Positions 46,245 through 59,000 of a stretch of 64,000 nucleotides of DNA are shown piece after piece. The stretch is from Dendrolimus kikuchii (Eukaryota; Arthropoda; Insecta; Lepidoptera; Lasiocampidae), in NCBI GenBank assembly GCA_019925095.2, contig CM034392.1, positions 10,559,887 through 10,623,886 of the forward strand. Direction: 5' to 3'. The stretch's first letter is position 1; the number at the start of each line of letters is the position of its first letter. The position numbers and the translations under genes are program-made. Below the pieces are notes generated by a model. That model was not told where the DNA came from and ran no database searches. It saw nothing but the letters and a program-made list of their open reading frames with translations.

Positions 46245-46560
46245 AGTATAGTCAGTTAATATTTTTTCATTATATTACGGATATTAAAATCTGTAGCATG
46301 TCGTAAATAGCATTTAGAGGAAATTAAAGGAAAGGCACTTTATGTAGTTCATCAAGAACCTCTAAATCCAAGGTAACTTCATATCAGTGTAATCAGTTAA
46401 CGTTATTGTTAATTACATTACGGAATTAAAATTCGTACTCTGTCGCGATAATGTCCTTTGGTGTATGGCTCCAAGTGAAAAAATCGTCTGTAGCATGTCG
46501 TAAGTAGCGTTTAGGGGAATTGCGGAATTCTCATACAAAGAAAGGCACTCGGCACAACCT
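46245..46560 (+). repeat. Degenerate tandem duplication
   Basis: 'gtcagttaat...attacggat', 'gtctgtagcatgtcgtaa(a/g)tagc(a/g)ttta' and 'aaaggcact' recur in order at 46252-46345 and about 46390-46560. Two diverged units with an insertion in the second. Confidence 0.55.
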
Positions 46561-47284
46561 AATACTTACACGTCCTCGAGGCAGTAAAAGGACCGTTTAC
46601 ATTTTTCACCGTGCTAATTTTATTTGACTCGCCCTGAATATATTATGTCCTATTATTACACCGGCCGTCCTCCACAAGCGTTTAATGCTAACAATGAGGA
46701 ATGTTTTTCCTCTTTAAATTGTTAACATTAAATTTCGGAGAAAATGTTAAAAATCTGATATCATTCCGGTTTTATTACTCATTAAGATTAACTTCTATTT
46801 TCTTGACGCTTTTTAATTTAAACCATGATTTTCGTGTAATTAAAGATGTTTTACCTGGCCCGTGTATTATTAATGATATTCGGACATTTTCATTTTCCTC
46901 CTTTTATTTTCAAAGGCAAAAATAATAATACGTGAAACGTCTAATTTAAAGTAATTATAGGTCGTAGGAGTATATTCATTTATAATTCTAAGTTGACAAT
47001 ACGGCACCGATCGATCACAATTAGAAAGCTATTAATAGAAACGGTATCCTTTATTGTTACCAGCTTCTAATTTGTCAACATTTTACTCCAATTACTTGGT
47101 TACATATAAGCTTGTCTACTTTAGACTCCCAATTAAAAATGTGAAAGTGACTTGGTTTGGATGATTATTTGTTTAAAATAAGATATCATTTATTTCATTT
47201 CATAATTATAAGTTAACAAATAATAGTGTAGTAACAATGCTTTACGATTTTTGGCAAGCAAAACTTACAGAAACAGATGTTGCG
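46561..47284. other. AT-rich tract, nothing recognised
   Basis: Includes a chance 74-codon frame at 46701-46925 without motifs. Confidence 0.3.
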
Positions 47285-48160
47285 CTATAATATTATAAAA
47301 TTATAAAAATGCTGTGTCATTGTACATTGAAGCTATTTAAAAAAAAACAACTGGAATACACTATATAAACGACGGTGAATATAACGCATTTTTTTTCTGG
47401 TTTGTTTCTCAGTTTGTCTGTTTGTTCGGCATTGACGTAAAAACTACTGGGCCTATTTCGATGTGGTTTATGATCGACATCAAATTCTTACACTTAAAAT
47501 CTGTATTACTGTATATCCTGGGAATCTCACGGGAATTTTCCCGGGAGCGGTTTGTAGTTGTTACAGTGAATAAAAATTAGCTTAATCTGACACAGTTTTC
47601 ATTAAAGCGATAGCTTACATTCTTTTTTACATGGTGCGGTACTTTGTGTCTCGAGTATCCCTCAGGTATTTTCCCTGGAATGGTATAAATTACTGAGATT
47701 GCATATATATATTAGTTGATTTCAATAGGATTTCACTAGAATGATAGCTTAAGTCCTTTGTCAAGTGATTCGATACTTTATATTCCGATAATCCCGCGAG
47801 ACTTTTACCGAGAGTGTTTTAAAGTGGTTAGTATACATAAAAATTTCGGATCCGATTGATACTAAAACAATATAATCCTTTTGTTTATTTCCCGGGGTTT
47901 CCTAACATCTAAACCACGTGATATTAGGACTTGCTTAATATGATAGTTTCTATATTTATGAGACATCTTTAGTAGAGCAGATATAGTTACGCATCTATGC
48001 CCTTAGTAACATTACTTATCCGGGGCTTTTACGGGATTCTTCGGAAATATATATTTTTTCATACTAAAAATTTCGTTGCCCTTTGAATTTAAATACTGCC
48101 AAAATATCTGTAATCTACGCTACCTGTCAAACGTGGACGAAGTCATAGGCATATATATAT
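47285..48160 (+). mobile_element. Helitron-like repeat C, long copy
   Basis: Starts 'ctataatattataaaattat', contains 'cgacacagttttc'-like and 'gatagcttacattctttttt' blocks, and ends 'ggacgaagtcataggcatat'. Longer than the copies at 18639 and 35683 through additional GGGAATTTTCCCGGG-like internal units. The CTAG end is replaced by TA repeats. Confidence 0.5.
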
Positions 48161-48164
48161 AGAG

Positions 48165-48345
48165 ATTGATCGTGTACTAGCAGAAGGTGATGTCAGGAGC
48201 CTTAAGAACAGACGAGCTTGCATGACAAGAGTTATGAATGTCAAAGAGGCAAGTGAGGTGTGTAAGAATAAGCCTAAATGGCACTCTGTTGCTCGTGCCT
48301 ACCCCGCAAGGGAACTGGCGTGAAGTTATGTATGTATGTATGTAT
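48165..48345 (+). mobile_element. LINE-B 3' end with TATG tail
   Basis: Open frame from 48169 to the stop at 48322-48324: [46 protein letters not shown], then (TATG)n. It begins at almost the same point as the copy at 23979. Confidence 0.8.
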
Positions 48346-48350
48346 GAGAG

Positions 48351-48536
<186 letters not shown>

Positions 48537-48648
48537 AAAGAAGAAAGAAAAAAAATATTTAAAGATATATCAACGTACTTACATTGCTGACATGTATCTT
48601 AAAATAAAAACATATTTTAAAAATGTGTACGCAGTATTTTCAGTAAAC

Positions 48649-48719
48649 AAGGTTTGCACTCAGCTTATTGTTGTGCCGGCATGATATCCGACACAACGCT
48701 GATTTTCAGTGCAAACCTT
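48649..48719 (+). other. Long imperfect hairpin
   Basis: aaggtttgcact (48649-48660) pairs with agtgcaaacctt (48708-48719). Inside, cagc/gctg, gttgtg/cacaac and cgg/ccg pair around an 8-nt loop, with bulges of 5 and 6 nt. The size and shape resemble a pre-miRNA, but a MITE relic would look the same. Confidence 0.4.
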
Positions 48720-48886
48720 CTCTTAAGCGTAATAATAAAACGAGCCGAATATTTTATGAATTTAATTTAAAAACTGTTTAATTTCGGATGTTTAATGATC
48801 GGATACAGCGCTTGTCTACTATTGCCGCGTCATTCACACGAGGCAACAATTCTCTTCGGTATTATGACCTTTGGTATAATGTTTCA

Positions 48887-48911
48887 TATATATATATATA
48901 TATATATATAT
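48887..48911. repeat. (TA)12 microsatellite
   Basis: Simple TA dinucleotide run. Confidence 0.9.
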
Positions 48912-49922
48912 CTGTTTCTTTTCATAGCCCCGAGTATAAGCTATTTTTTAATAGTATAGGTTCACGTTTAATCACAGTCATGCTTACTTAGAAGAGACAT
49001 ATACACACGAAACTTGAAGACATCCCAGTACGGCGATAAATAAAGTATATTTTATCCCAAAATTGAAATCGTTTCCTTGGAATATACTACCGAACACTCA
49101 ATCTACCTTTCTCTATCAGCAGTCTGTTATTATATACCAAAAAGGAGTACGACAAAGCCGTTACGTTTTACGAAAATTCCAAATATCAACAATATTTAAA
49201 TAGAAAAAATAGTAGGACTTACGAATAAATAGTTGGAAAATCTAAAATTTGAATAGCCACAACCTAAAATTTTAAAAGCACGGCTATCTATCTTCAAGAC
49301 GTTGCTAATTTTTATACTAAATTCTTAGTTTAGATCACTCAGGGAATTATATGTATAATTTGAACAATTCGTAGAAGCTCATAGCTTAATACTTAATCTA
49401 ATTATATTAACTTACGTTTCCTCCATAACTACTTCAGATGAAACTCAGTCAAAGAACTTCTTGGGGAATTTATTGCATAATTCTACCTGGAACAAGAAGA
49501 AAATGTATTAGTGAAATTCTATTATGAAAATATAGTTTTCGTTAACAGGTGCACATTATAATTTTTTGAATTGATAAATTAAATCGTTCAAATTAAGATG
49601 TCTAGTTATTACAACAATTTCTATGTGACTTTGCTTGCATTTACTTCGTATACATATTCCGCAAAACAACATCCATGTTCATCAAAAGTATACTTGGATA
49701 TGTATGTGTGGTGTGTGTGATATCATAACATTTGGTATATTATGTATATATGAGATTGACTGCGATTTGACTTACATGTCAAATTTCATGATAATACTTA
49801 AAGGGCATAAGCCCAAGGCCTTTGAAACGTAACAAACATATAAATATCAAACATATCATTATATATTGTTTTCGCTTAACAAAAAGTTAATTTATTCATT
49901 TGAAAAGAAATTTAAAAAAAAA
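48912..49922. other. 1-kb AT-rich tract, nothing recognised
   Basis: No repeat family or coding motif was recognised. Confidence 0.3.
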
Positions 49923-50229
49923 TATTGCATGAGTTTAGTAAACAGGCAGACGGTCCACCTGATGGAAAGCGGTTACCATCGCCTATGGACATTTATAACA
50001 CCACAGGTGCTTGCTACTAGTGTGCTGCTGTTCTCTTAAGGCAGAATGGAACCTGGCCACTAATGCCGAAACACAACTCAAGGTTGTAATGGCGACATAC
50101 TCTAGACCAGGGGTGGTAGCTATCCAAACTGGCAAATACCCTACCACCTGGCTGTGGGTTGTTTTGTCGCCTGTTACGACAAGCTGCCTCGAAGCAGGAA
50201 CTTGCATTCTTTCTCCGTTCCTGCATGGA
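49923..50229 (-). mobile_element. SINE-like family A, full length, diverged
   Basis: Runs from 'attgcatgagtttagtaaac' to 'ctccgttcctgcatgga'. The A-tail has decayed. A minus-strand frame of 69 codons shares KNxSC...RNRRQNNPQPGGRVF with the copies at 21085 and 30576. Confidence 0.75.
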
Positions 50230-50636
50230 ACAAAAATTAAATTAAGTGTTTAGTTCATATTTCATCAAAATTCGTACTCATAGAAATATATAAAGTTTTA
50301 ATGAAACATGCTATGAAGCGGTTAAAGCAAATATACAATCGAAAAACGATTTAGTTTGCTAAATCTAATCAAAAATATTAAGAAAGAGTTCCATTTTTCA
50401 CTAAGCCGATATTACACGCCTCATTTCTGTCTTCTGGATGAATCAACCAAAGTGATTTATTTAAATATAAGCTTAACTTATTCAATGTCATTGAATAACG
50501 TTTTTTAATGTCATTTCTGTCTATTTAAACCAAATTGATTCAATTTGGTTGATCCGTCGTAAACGGTCGTTATAATATATTAAAAGAGCGCTAAAAGAAT
50601 CTAAAGAAATAAATGTAACATTATATTTTCTTAAGT

Positions 50637-50842
50637 TTTCGCGATTTGTATACATAATAAAACTACGTTTTAACGGTTTTAAGCGCGGTAATTTTATTTG
50701 ATTTTGGTTTTTCCGACGTTTCGGCCACTTTTCAGTGGCCGTCTTCCGTGATCACGACCACTAAAAAGTGGCCGAAACGTCGGAAAAACCAAAATCAAAT
50801 AAAATTACCGCGCTTAAAACCGTTAAAACGTAGTTTTATTAT
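50637..50842. mobile_element. Repeat E, perfect 79-bp-arm palindrome
   Basis: 50654-50732 and 50764-50842 are exact reverse complements, separated by 31 nt that can pair further (agtgg/ccact). The arms run from 'ataataaaactacg' to 'cgtttcggccactttt'. Only the two ends of family E remain, fused head to head. It is preceded by 'aagttttcgcgatttgtatac', a family flank also seen at 25414 and 53099. Confidence 0.9.
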
Positions 50843-51454
50843 AAATGTAACAGTTTGAACAGATGAAGTGCCTTATTGGAAATTAATACGCTTACGTGTT
50901 TCCAATTAAAACGTTTCAGAAAATAGAAGTCCATTAAGGATCGTTATCGATCAAGACTAACTTGAGTTTATATAATAAACAGGCTTTTCACCAATAAAAC
51001 AAAAAACTCTGCCACGTGATTCAACAAATATAGACATTAATTACTTTTTGGTTTCAATTAACGAACCGAGCAAGCGACATTATGATCGGACAGGAAAAGG
51101 CAGCTGAAATTTGAATGCATTCAACTGAAACAATCCAATCCAATAATAGTCTGCTTCAAGCGGTCCAAGTATAACCGTGCCGACCCGGTTAGCGAATCTA
51201 CCTGTCCGAACACTGCAACATTAATGGAGGCACCATGTCATTCGTTCTTAAATATAAAAGCACTCTGCTAACCCACTCAGCTGGTGACATTTCCCGAATT
51301 ATCCAGCTCTCTGATTTAATGTATTCAAAACGAATATCATGTTAGGTAGATTCATGATTTTTAACTAACTTTAGAATCGTGGTGAACCATTGCGGAATTG
51401 GGTTTGAAACTTTAATGGAAATCGGTAGTTATATAATGAAAATGAACAATCAAA
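50843..51454. other. Tract with TATA-like motif, no gene
   Basis: TATAAAAG at 51253-51260 is followed about 25 bp later by 'ccactcagctgg'. No downstream open frame of note, so a promoter call is not supported beyond the motif. Confidence 0.2.
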
Positions 51455-51645
51455 GATAAAACAAAAAGAGGAATACAATGTAGAAGGTGGCAAGACGACA
51501 TATTTATAAAAACAACGACAGCTCAAAATCAGACAGCTGAGGCAGCTCTTACCTTAACCTCTATAGGAGCTTTTTCTGGTAAACATTGATATGATCTCTA
51601 ACTGATGTATAGGTATTCTTTTAATATAAATAAATATTTTATTGA
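51455..51645 (+). repeat. Possible LINE 3' remnant
   Basis: One frame reads RGIQCRRWQDDIFIKT, similar to the RWxDDI block near the C-terminus of several LINE pol proteins, and an A/T-rich tail with 'aataaatattttattg' follows. Weak, decayed. Confidence 0.3.
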
Positions 51646-52792
51646 GGTCTATTAAACTGTAGGTACAGTTTTTACACTTGCTCAGGTAGTTGTTAGTAGC
51701 ATTTGGATGCTGATCCCTAGAGTTACCGGTTAAACTTAGTGGTGATTGAAGTCGTATGTCACGACTAGGTTACTTTTAGCAACTATTCATAGTTATATTA
51801 AAGTAGCCACAATGGGCGGCAGCGTCAACAAATCGCTGTACGTTAAACCGTACATAAAATTTATTTAAATTTCAAACATCACCGTGAGCAGAGCAAAGGG
51901 CAAATATAACATGTAACTCAATCAGCATGCCGTACGTGCTCTATACGAGGATAACATAAATCTTTGTAGAACAAAAATCAGTGGAACATTAATGTGATAT
52001 TGGAGCAGTAACATAATTCGACGTGTGAGATGAAGCGTGAGATGTTAGAAGGTACAACGATCTTGAGTATCTAGCATTCGGACTAGAGATAGCTACTAGT
52101 TATATAAGTTGAAACCTACCTCTATTAAAAGCTTACGTAACGTTAATTGAATTTATAAATAAACTTTTAATTACATCTTGTGGACCTACGTACCTTATTC
52201 ATATTCTATTTCCTAAGCTTGTTTAAAGTTCTGTGATAAAATATTAGATATAATTTTCATATTTACACATAAAATTGAAAGTAAGTTTGTTTGTTGAATA
52301 CCGCAAAATAATATATAATATATTAATATACAAAATACCAACATTTTATTTGGAAAATACCATATGTGTTTCAGACTAGATGTTTAGTGACATTTTACTG
52401 TTAGTAAATGACAGTGGTTTGGGACCAATATTTTATCTATAATTATATCCTCTTTTTTATTTAGTTCTAGTATTTAATTTTAGGTTTCTTTTTTATTGGG
52501 TAGTTTAATTTTTAAAATAATTTTATAATATATTGTAATTAGTTTTGTCTAAGAGTTGTATGAAAGAATTTTACTGTTACTAATATAAAATAGGTATTGT
52601 TTCTAGAAATCAGTCTAATAGCAATTTTTCCAGAATAATATTTATCATCGAGGAAAATAGTTATAATAACAAGTACATTTTTAAATATAAATATCTAAAG
52701 GAATACTTCGCAGGCATGTAGCGGTATGACCATATTTACTTTAATTTTAACCAGTTTCTAAAGTTAAAAATAAAATTGTGTAATCCTGTCCT
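51646..52792. other. 1.1-kb AT-rich tract, nothing recognised
   Basis: No element or exon was recognised. Confidence 0.3.
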
Positions 52793-52800
52793 ATAACTAT

Positions 52801-53993
52801 TAGGGATGGGCCGAATGTGGTTTAAACCGAATACGAACTTCGGCCGAACATTCGGTTAAAACAAAAAACTCGGCCGAACTTCGGTTTGATTTTGACACGC
52901 TTTCTCAAGAGCAACACATCGTGACCTATTGACAACGTCAACTTGATAACACCGAATTTTTGGCTTTTTTATAGCATAATCTGCTTCTAGTAAATTCTAA
53001 GTATGAGTAGATGGATAAAAGAATACATTTTTAGACCTTTGATTGAAAAAAAATCACAATTTCATAATTCTAAATTCATAATGTTTACATAATATTTTCT
53101 TAAGTTTTCGCGACTTACATACATAATAAAACTAGGTTTTATTACGTATACAAGTCGTGCAAACAACAAACAAACAAGGCATGTTTGCTGAAGAGTTTCT
53201 TGCGCCGCTGCTTGTGTTCAAGCCATAACATGTTGCGAAGCGGTGGTAAATTAGATTAAGCTCCCATAGAGTAAATAATAACCATAAACAAAATTAAAAC
53301 TAAATAATTAAAATGAACAAGTTGGCGGTATGCTAAATAAAAACTTTAACAATACTCGTTAACACTTGACATCTTTGTCTTCCGTGATCACGGCCACTGA
53401 AAAGTGGCCGAAACGTCGGAATAACAAAAATCAAATAAATTACCGTGCTTAAAACCGTTAAAACATAGTTTTATTATTTTTATAACGTTTAATTCGTAAA
53501 AAGTGGTTTCAATAAAAATTTAAATTATAATTGCTGATGTCCCTTAGACGTGTTTTTTTTAAAATTCAAGTTACGCATTATAATTAAGCAGTTGCACTAC
53601 TTACTGGTGTTTCTTAGAGGAATAATAAGGTTTTTTTATTTTTTATTTGATGTCTATTTAACTAGGCAGGAGTCTGCCTAAAAAGAAATTAGTTCTTGCT
53701 TACTCATGAGCAAGAACTAATTTTATTTATTTTTTATCACATAGCACGTTAAGATTTACATGTTCCTAACTAAAATAAATGACCACGAGTATATAGATGC
53801 CAATTTTTATATTACAGTTATGATATATATGATTTCTATTAACTTCAGTCAAAATAGTGCAAGTAGGTATTTTACTGTTTCCTTGCACCGAATGTTCGGC
53901 ATGTAAACCGAATTTCGGCCAAATGCCGAAGTTCAGCTCAAGCTGCCGAAATTCGTTCAAACCGAATGTAAAACGAATTTCGGCCCATCCCTA
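52801..53993. mobile_element. hAT-like element with nested repeat E
   Basis: tagggatgggccgaa at 52801-52815 is exactly inverted at 53979-53993. The subterminal regions are rich in CCGAA/TTCGG motifs at both ends. Flanking 8-mers ataactat (left) and atacatat (right) agree at six of eight positions, compatible with a decayed 8-bp hAT duplication. No transposase frame was found. Repeat E (53099-53477) lies inside. Confidence 0.65.
53099..53477 (+). mobile_element. Repeat E nested in hAT-like element
   Basis: The left flank is 'aagttttcgcgacttacata'; the right end has 'cactgaaaagtggccgaaac' and 'ttaaaaccgttaaaacatag'. The interior 'catgtttgctgaagagtttc' to 'aaatgaacaagttggcg' is the reverse complement of 25590-25750. 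Confidence 0.65.
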
Positions 53994-54164
53994 ATACATA
54001 TATATGTGCTCAAAAAAATGTCATGCAATCATTAATGCAACGGTGCAATGAATTAAGAAACGATTTTTTTTAGTTACAAGTTAACTACCTTGTTTTTTTT
54101 CAAAATTTATCTCTAATTAAAAAATTAGAGGGCATAAAATATTTTATGATTTCGCAAGTCTAAC

Positions 54165-54245
54165 ATAAACAGGCAGACAGAAAAACTTACGGTCACACCA
54201 ATTTTATTAGTATTTTAGTTCTACTACGGAACCCTAAAAATAAAC
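54165..54245 (-). repeat. Relic with 'ctactacggaaccctaaa' end
   Basis: A short piece with 'acaggcagacagaaaaactt' and 'gttctactacggaaccctaa' resembling a dispersed insect repeat also suggested at 34270-34375. Type unknown. Confidence 0.3.
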
Positions 54246-54964
54246 ATATGTAAATATGACAAAAAGTAAAAGAATTGGCGAGAACAATGTTTGATCTCTA
54301 ACCTACTGCTATAAATAATTTTATCTAATACACATGAAGGTGGGTACAAATATAAATTATGAAAGTTTTGGTTCCAGCACCAAAATATATCCAATGCTCT
54401 TAAAAGGGCACAATTTTATATTCAAAATAAAAACAAGAACATTTCATAAAGATGTCAATGGCTCTCGAGCCTAGAGCACTTAAAAATGCGTATAATTTCA
54501 CCGCGTGCCTGTGATTCGAAAAGAGCGCTAAGAAAAATAAACAGCACTTGTATCTCAACGCGGCCATCTCATCTAGAGCGAGGAACCGCGGGGACGGTTT
54601 CACATTTCTTAAGAAGTTGCTCGAAAATATAAACAACGTCTATGAGTGTTTACATTGGTCTCCCTCGCCACGGGAATAACTGTGAAATTTTAACAACGCG
54701 TCTTATACTCACGACTTTATTCGACATGCAATAAGTCAATTAAGTTACACACAAGAATACTAGCTCTATTTATAAATATGAAAATAGGTTTACCTATTCA
54801 CAAAGCGGCTTTTGAAACATTTTTTATAAAATATGCAACGTTGACTTTACCTACTATGTATTATTTTAGTATATGAACTAACGGAACTACCTAACTGGAA
54901 TTCACGGGACATAAATTGATAGAATTTACATACGACAAGTATGTATTACACATATCTCTATCAA

Positions 54965-55095
54965 TAAAATTACGAATGTTTCACAGAAAATCAATTTGTT
55001 TCAGGCAAATTTGTTTTTGATAACAATTAAATTTTATATATAGATATGTATATAAAACCAAAATCAAATTTCTGTGAAACATTCCTAATTTAATT
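54965..55095. repeat. Short inverted-repeat unit
   Basis: aatgtttcacagaaa (54975-54989) is inverted exactly at 55069-55083, and the flanking ~10-20 bp are also similar. About 125 bp overall; possibly a small MITE. Confidence 0.6.
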
Positions 55096-57284
55096 GTAAA
55101 AAATTGTGGAATACACATTTGCCGTAAGAAAAGTTGTATCAATTTATATCGGTCAAAGATGTAATAAGGCGCGACCGAGACAGCGAACTCTATTTTAGAT
55201 AATACCTTAACATAAATATCTACATTCATAAAGTTAAAAAACATGTATTTTTATTGTTTATAAATATATATGGCTTGTAGTCAAAGCTACAAATAAAAAA
55301 TTGTATGTTTGACAAAGGCGAAACATGTAATGTATACCACTTAGCATAACATCTACAAAATATCCATGTTTCAAACAAATAAATTCCTTTGACTTCGACT
55401 AAGTTATAAAAGTTGATGACTCTGAATGTAAAAGTGTTCCCTTAAAAAAAATGAAATTTAATTCGAACTAGTCTAGACATTAGACAATTATAATACATTT
55501 TTAAGCGCCCTTTATGACAATAATTTATTAGATCCTTTATATTGCATTAAATCAATATACATTTATCGTATTCCTAATAGTCTTTTAACTTTATTGCGAC
55601 AAGTCATTTGAACGAGACATCTTAAACGCATAACAAAATAGACATTAGTCTTTCTAAACGTGACTTCAAAGCTTAGTAACTGGGAAAGATTTAAAAGCTA
55701 AGAGTATTTTGGTATATTTATTTTCCTAGTGAAATTTATTTAATCTAATTTTTTACTGGAAGCATTTAGTCGAAAACCATTTTTTAAATCGTCTTGTAGA
55801 ACCTTACTACTACAAGCAATGCTGTAATTTTCTAAAAGGTTAGAAGAATTAAATGAAAAGTTTGAAATCTTAATTCATATATATCAGAACAACGCGTCAA
55901 AAATCCTTATGCAAACTTACTTAATATTATGCAAAGTATTCCTATTGAATACAGTCGTGTAGGTTTTATTTTTTCCTCTTGAAATTTTTACTCACGTATA
56001 ATATGGTCTAATTTTCGCCAGAGTTCAAACAATTTGTACTTGACACCGAAAATTATTGTTTATTCATCTACATTTTGAAGTCAAAGGAAACAAGCTTCCT
56101 GTATTTTTGCTCAAATTTTGTAGCTTTAAACCGCATATATAAGACAGTTGTTAAACTAAGACAGCTTATTTAAACGATTGCGTAAAAGTATCACGGAAGC
56201 AAATTAAAAAAAAACCAAAGACATATTTTCTAATCTAAAATTGTTGAAAGCAAACAAGATAACACTGACACGGGGTTACGAATGTGTGCTGTTATCAGAT
56301 CGTTAAATAGTCACAATGGCGTTTTTGTGTGCGCAAGCTACGAAATAAGCTAAACAGGTCAACGTACCGCAGCGATAATATGAGTAGGTACATTCCACTG
56401 ACGTTGATCGATTGTTGAGAAGAGTTTAGCTTAAGCAAACATCTACATACTAGAACTGAAGGCAGAGAAATCTCCTTTGGTAGTGATCTACGTACATGTC
56501 ATAGTATGAAGGATTACCATAGAGGAGGATCAAGATTACAATTATGGGAAAAAAGTATATCACATCGTAGGGTAATCAATTATATTTTTTATTCCATAAA
56601 CAAAATAGAACGTAAAGAATAAACTATAAATAGTCAGCGGCATAAATACAGCAAGAATAGCTATATATCTTAAGAATCTAAATGTATTTATGACTTTGAG
56701 ATATTTAAAACAATCGAAGATTGATTTGACATCGCAAACATGATGTTAATTTTTAAGGAATTTAATCAAAATGAGAAATTGGTATAAGAACAAAATACCA
56801 ACATGTATTTTAAAACTTTGAAGTTTTTCATAATTAGATTAAACTTAAATACTCGTAATAAATATCAGAACCGAAATAACTTTTAACACTAGACAGGTAA
56901 TATTTTAATGGCTAGCCTGCAGCTAAAAGCAGGACAAGATAGAAGCAACTACCTCTGTCTTGTAAACAATTCTCGCTAGCTATCAGAATAGATTCTGTCT
57001 GTCAAGATCCGTTGATACCGAAGCCAGTAGATTTCCAATATAGGGAGTGGTTAATTTTGTAAGTGGAGAACAATCCTTGGCTACCCTCTCTGTGACGCAA
57101 TAACGGATATCAAAATTAATTTCCAATAGCAATATCATTGGATTCTTCACTCCACTACAACTTTAATAGTTTAGTCGATAGTGCACTTTGTTCCATAGCG
57201 TTTTATGAAACTCTTCCAGTCATAACTTAAGATATTATGAAAGAATCCTAGCAACGATACTCTATCAATAATTCTTCGGGCATA
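55096..57284. other. 2.2-kb AT-rich tract, no gene recognised
   Basis: No recognised repeat, RNA gene or exon. Open frames are short. Confidence 0.3.
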
Positions 57285-57316
57285 ATCTATCTATCTATCT
57301 TCTATCTATATATATA
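57285..57316 (+). repeat. (ATCT)n/(TA)n at Helitron 5' end
   Basis: Short tetranucleotide run leading into the Helitron-like element. Confidence 0.75.
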
Positions 57317-57695
57317 AAAATCAATTGCTGTTCGTTAGTCTCGCTAAAACTCGAGAACAGCTGGACTGATTTTGGTTTTGAATTACTTGTGGAAGTCCAG
57401 GGAAGGTTTAAAAGGTGAGTAAATATGAAAAAAATGTTTGGAATACAGTAAAAACAACAATGTCGCTTTCCCTTAGAAACTATTCCTACCTGTCAAACAT
57501 ATGATGTTCGTCCCGTCGTTTAGTAATCAATTACATTTAAAAGTCGTTCAGAAATAAAATTTAATTTAAAAGTGGAGTTTTTATTCATTTTTTTGGTTTT
57601 GAATGTCAAACTTTTGATGTTCGTCATGTCGTTCAGAAATCAACGTTTTTTATTTATTGATTATGAAGCGTTACGAAGTTTGCCGGGTCAGCTAG
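57306..57695 (+). mobile_element. Non-autonomous Helitron
   Basis: 5' part 'tatatataaaaatcaattgc' then 'gttcgttagtctcgctaaaa', an internal duplicated segment ('tgtcaaac...tgatgttcgtc' at about 57491 and 57605), and a 3' end 'tttgccgggtcagctag|t'. CTAG|T with a preceding GC-rich stem is the Helitron terminus. 390 bp, non-coding. The 5' limit is uncertain because of the microsatellite. Confidence 0.7.
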
Positions 57696-57696
57696 T

Positions 57697-58689
57697 GTTT
57701 TATAAATATTGCAAGTTTTAGGAGTATTAAGTTGAAGACTTTCAATGTTACAGTACATTATTTTTTCCTTTGGTGCAAATATCATTTTGATTGTCTAACA
57801 GTTATATTTAACATTATCATGTTTAACTATCTGTTGAGAACAGTCTGTGAATTAAGTATCCAGAAATTCTCTACTAATTGGAAGAATGAGATTAGGCTAG
57901 TATTCCACAATCAATTTTACCAAATGTAAATTGTTATCATTATCAAGTCTTGTTTACCGTCAAACAAATTCCTTTTTGCCATCAAAATATAAATAATGCA
58001 ATCACAAATACTCGAAATGTCAATCGTAGCTATCATTCGACATACTTAAGCCACATGAAAGCCCTATTACGTGGCTCGAAACGCATACCAACGCTGAATC
58101 AAAATAGAGAAGAATTTCAAACAGCTCTCTTATTAATTCAACAGAATAAAACATGTTGTTTGTCTGTCACGTAATTTCTATTAAAGGAATGACTGATGTG
58201 TTAGCTGATACAAGACTGTAGACTTTTTGACTACGACAACTTCTATGATTTCAAAGTTAATTTCCGAATATTTGACACCCATAATGACAGGTGACGTCTA
58301 GGTATTTATGATTGTCACACATTTGGATAACATGTGTAGCATTAATCTTTCTTCTTAGCTTGGCTTTAAAATTCTGTCACTCAAATTCTTTAAATTAATT
58401 TACTATATTAAGACCCAATCCGCTTTAAAAAGGATGAGTTTCATATTACCTAAAAAAAGTAGAGTAATCAAAAACTGGAAAAAGAATGGGATCTTATATC
58501 TTACTGTTCATTCGCTTGCCTTACCACCAGTTGAATTTTGACATTACTTACATGGCTTATGTCAAATTTCATCCGATAATAAGGAAAATGAACGGTCGGT
58601 AAGTTATAGGAACCAGTCATTGCGGAATTATTCACTCCATAGTTTAAATGTTAAAGGGGGACGCAATTTTCTTGACTTTGGGAACTAAT
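57697..58689. other. AT-rich tract, nothing recognised
   Basis: Two chance frames (57732-57929, 57950-58174) show no known motif. Confidence 0.3.
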
Positions 58690-59000
58690 ATCTCGTCATC
58701 TATTGACTTAATAAAAAAGACATTAAGAAACACATTTATATCTTTTTCAAAATCTCAATAATGGGGTATCCATATGAGTTACATGTATGGCGGACATCTC
58801 TCAATTTTAATATTTTGACGATTTCACTACATAACTTTATAGTGCTTATACACACTTCCTATATAATTTCAACTAACCCACCCGGTAGTTACTGAAAAAA
58901 ACAACTGTAACATACACAGACAGACCGATAAATGGACACGACGATTTCATAAAAGTACCGTTGGTGTCAAAATGCCTACAAAATTCTAGTAAGGTTCTGC
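58690..59000 (-). repeat. Dispersed repeat O, minus strand
   Basis: 'cacgacgatttcataaaagt' and 'gacgatttcactacataact' are the inverse of 7066-7175. Unknown type. Confidence 0.45.
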
